Of a DNA stretch of 22,443 nt, positions 19,886 to 22,443 are shown in pieces. Made by a program: the position numbers and the translations under genes. Below the pieces are notes generated by a model that had not been told where the DNA came from, searched no databases, and saw nothing but the letters and a program-made list of their open reading frames with translations. The first letter of the stretch is position 1; each line of letters opens with the position of its first letter. The DNA is from Paramacrobiotus richtersi (lineage: Eukaryota; Tardigrada; Eutardigrada; Parachela; Macrobiotidae). The stretch is taken from NCBI GenBank assembly GCA_034698045.1, contig JAQGAU010000951.1:1-22443 (forward strand). The letters are read 5' to 3'.

Positions 19886-20843
19886 TTAGAGGAATGATGT
19901 ATAGTAGGAGAAAATAACGAAGCAGCTCATGATCAGCAATCCATCTTGATAAGGGGAAGGATACATCTCGCTGTCTGTCACATTGCAGATCAAATTTGTC
20001 CCGGGTTTGAGACTAATGGATTAAGACAGGGGGAAATGTGAGATGGGGCAATGGAATGCGATACTAAAATAATCATATAACCCCATCTGAGTCAACGTCC
20101 AGAAATTCAGATCACGTTCAAAACTGCGGAGAGTGGTCTTTATAAGACTTTAACATATTCAGTGCTATGTTTATTTTATATTTACAGTTGGATGTATTTG
20201 TTTCTTATTTACATTTTTGATCTTATCCACCTGTAATCGTAATCGGCGAAGCTGGATTTCCGTAACGGTTTCGTTAAGTTATAATAACACATACAGAATT
20301 AATCAGAAATTTACTATATATACTACATTAATCACATATATACTATTTCAATCAGAAATTTTTTATAAGCATTTTTAAAGTTTATTTCATCCACAATAAA
20401 AAAACAGTACGTTTCTAAAACGCTGAGGTCATCGTTTAATTTGCGTTGTTTTAGAGCAGCCATATGTGCCCTTTGGAAAAACAACTATTTCTCAGATAAT
20501 TCAACTATGACAGTATTGGTTAGTTGCCATCAGTGTTGTTTTATTTTGTGAGTATCTTATATGCCGCTCTACTCGTCTACTTCGCATTTATCGGTGCAAT
20601 ACAGCAGCAACAGTCAGATAACTAGTAAAGGTTGTGTATTAACGATAAGGCTATTCGTAACTCGCAACTTGCAAGTTCCAAACTAATACGAGCCCAGGTT
20701 TTAACGATCACTGTTCGGAAATGTACTCGACACATTTCACAATATGGGAGACATCACAGTTTGGACAATTCGTACGTCAACCCCGGAATGAAAAGTGTGC
20801 ACGCGATGACAAACACTGCCGTGGTCAGGTCACCAATGGAATG
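19886..20843 (-). CDS. Possible C-terminal exons of an unrecognised membrane protein
   Basis: Two minus-strand open blocks join in phase: 20843-20776 (donor GTACGA; codon split AC+T) and 20012-19886 (acceptor atccattag, stop TAA at 19888-19886). Together they read a hydrophobic segment, TTAVFVIACTLFIPGL, a ~28-residue loop with a cysteine and an NVT sequon, and a second hydrophobic segment, GLLIMSCFVIFSYYTSFL, at the very C-terminus. This looks like a membrane hairpin with a glycosylated loop. The upstream limit is uncertain: the acceptor ctggag at 20844 is poor. Another frame just upstream is also open (RFNVSSYDRYPFWSIPLV, after a good acceptor at about 20888) but ends at a TGA, so a missing exon, a frameshift or decay is possible. 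No family recognised. Confidence 0.3.
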
Positions 20844-22274
20844 CTCCAGAATGGATAGCGGTCATATGAGGACACATTGAAACGTCTACATATGTACAAA
20901 GGAATGTAATTCTGTATGAACAGATCCATTTTGTCGCCTGCTGTTGGTTATCTGGTGCCAGCATCTTAATGCGCTCAATGACACGCATTGATTTACAAAC
21001 TGCGACATGAACTGACTAATTACCACGATCAAATCGGCCTTTTGGCTCGTAATTGTTTTTAAATTAACCCCCGAAGTAAGGCCCTCATTTTTTGACCGAT
21101 CGGTGTATTTGTAAACGTATTAAATACTATGGAACAAGCCGTGTTACTGAATGGAGATTCGTCATATGCTGTTCTAGATATTGTCATTATTTTGACGTCG
21201 TAAAACGGCTGATAAGGTTTTACGGTAGAATGCAGGGAACCAGACTAAAAAAATGATAAATAAAAATGCAGCGAAGTTAAAATAAAGATGGCAGGAGTAA
21301 AAGAACTGACTGTACTGTGCGCAAGTTTGTATTTTATACAAACCGAGGATCGCAGTTCATTTCTGCACAAATCAGACTGAAAAAATAAGAATGTTAGTCT
21401 ACCTAATTTTGGTGATATCGTTTTTGCAGTTACCGTCTCTACGCAATATATCTAAACATTCGTTTCTTTTGCAGTTTGTCCAGTGGTTCCGTGTTCTACC
21501 TTTTGATTCAGGTTAAAATATTATAAGCTAAACGTAGGCGTTGTTCCCAATCATATCAGAATATGCACTATGCATTATACAATTCCAGAGGTACATAGGA
21601 GGAAATAAATAATGTACGGCACCGTATTTTTGAGTCATTTATGAAATACAGTACTGCCTGCGAGATTTCGCGATCGTATACCTGGTGTCCAAGAAGCCGG
21701 GTTTGCGACTGTAAAAAATTCACCCTTGTTGCGTTTTGATCTTCCTATGGTCCTTGCATGCATTTCAAACGCGCAGACTTGATCAAAAGGCCTCATAATT
21801 CCTTAGCCTTAGAGCTGGAGTCCGGATTGGACTGAGATGGGCGGATGTTCTGCGTTTTGCGCTTATATAACGCATTGATGTAAAAGCATGGATAAATCGG
21901 CATAAACCGGCATAAAACCTAAAACCCCATGAACAATCTTACCTCTACAAATTTTCCTGAATATTTTAAAATATTTTGAAAAGTCTGATTTAGCCCTGTA
22001 GGGGAAAAAATAATTCTGTGACTGATTCGTTCCAGGTACTAGTTGTTAATGTTTTATTGTTGTGTAACCTATGTTTCATCCTCCAGTAATTATAACGCTG
22101 TAGAAATTGAGCTGTATAACAGGCAGAAAGAGGACACTACATATATGTAGACCCGTAATATCAAAGCGTACGAGTATATATAAATATTATCGAAACTAAC
22201 CACAAACTATATAATAGTAATTCTAGATGATGCACTGCGTTCTGTGGAGTGTAGAGATACGTATACACCGCGAT
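20844..22274. other. Non-coding or unassigned DNA
   Basis: No exon chain could be built. The minus strand has a TATATAA-like string near 21865 and a 38-codon open stretch from an ATG near 21810 ending at a possible GTATAC donor. These could be a promoter and first exon of the candidate membrane-protein gene, but no phase-matched link was found. Confidence 0.3.
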
Positions 22275-22443
22275 CTATGTGGGTTGGTTGATAATACTGG
22301 GTCGGGCACATCCTTCAACGCTGTGCGACCATTCACCAACAACCGCATCAGCGTCCCCATCCATTCGAGATCCATCCATCAGCTGACACCATTTCATTTC
22401 ATCCATATCGCCACCTCTGGCGCTGTTTATTGAGGCCTCCTTC
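22275..22443 (-). other. Open frame running off the right edge, possible partial exon
   Basis: The minus strand is open from the window edge to a TAG at 22277-22275, with an ATG at 22406 and 43 codons after it (MDEMKWCQLMDGSRMDGDAD at the start). The DNA is GC-richer than its surroundings. The plus strand also has an open frame, and ATCCATCC-type repetition may keep frames open by chance. No homologue is recognised. Confidence 0.15.

Noticed and set aside
20632-20880. 82-codon plus-strand ORF
   Set aside because: No domain or splice context; part of it is antisense to the better-supported minus-strand hydrophobic block.
1-22443. CRISPR array, bacterial operon, rRNA or intact tRNA gene, or viral genes
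   Set aside because: None seen. The tRNA-like heads lack a B box and an acceptor stem, and all confident genes are spliced animal genes.

Overview
This window is animal (metazoan) genomic DNA. The genes are broken into many small exons bounded by GT...AG introns. Exons are relatively GC-rich and sit in AT-rich introns and spacers, and there are no operons or ribosome binding sites. The protein set (SVOP-like transporter, WSB1-like SOCS-box protein, BCAS2/SPF27 splicing factor, secreted Ly6/uPAR-type protein, four-pass membrane protein) suggests a compact invertebrate genome, possibly an ecdysozoan such as a tardigrade. The species guess is inference; the animal assignment is solid.

Layout: (1) 23-2262, plus strand, the 3' part of a WSB1-like WD40/SOCS-box gene whose 5' end lies outside the window. 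(2) 3051-4635, minus strand, a three-exon gene for a 266-residue four-TM protein, convergent with WSB1. (3) 4636-7448, a largely gene-free stretch with a long AT-rich palindrome, an inverted repeat, one exon-like 41-nt block and one small ORF candidate. (4) 7449-9027, minus strand, a three-exon secreted protein with a ten-cysteine Ly6/uPAR-like domain and a Ser/Thr/Asn-rich tail; its first intron carries a perfect 52-bp palindrome. (5) 9460-11403, minus strand, a complete seven-exon BCAS2/SPF27 gene. (6) 11992-18510, plus strand, a fourteen-exon SVOP gene, divergent from BCAS2. Introns 8 and 9 of SVOP hold tandem repeats, including degenerate copies of the intron 9/exon 10 boundary with decoy splice acceptors. 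(7) 18511-22443, mostly non-coding, with a possible two-exon C-terminus of an unrecognised membrane protein on the minus strand (19886-20843) and a weak open frame running off the right edge.

All exon models were built by hand from splice signals, phase continuity and remembered family conservation. The four confident intron-exon structures keep phase across every junction. The genes do not form a pathway: WSB1 is a ubiquitin-ligase adaptor, BCAS2 a spliceosome NTC/Prp19-complex subunit, SVOP a vesicle transporter, and the Ly6 and four-TM proteins are surface or secretory proteins. The most unusual features are the exon-boundary tandem duplications in SVOP, a dispersed element with a tRNA A-box-like head, and the two large palindromes.
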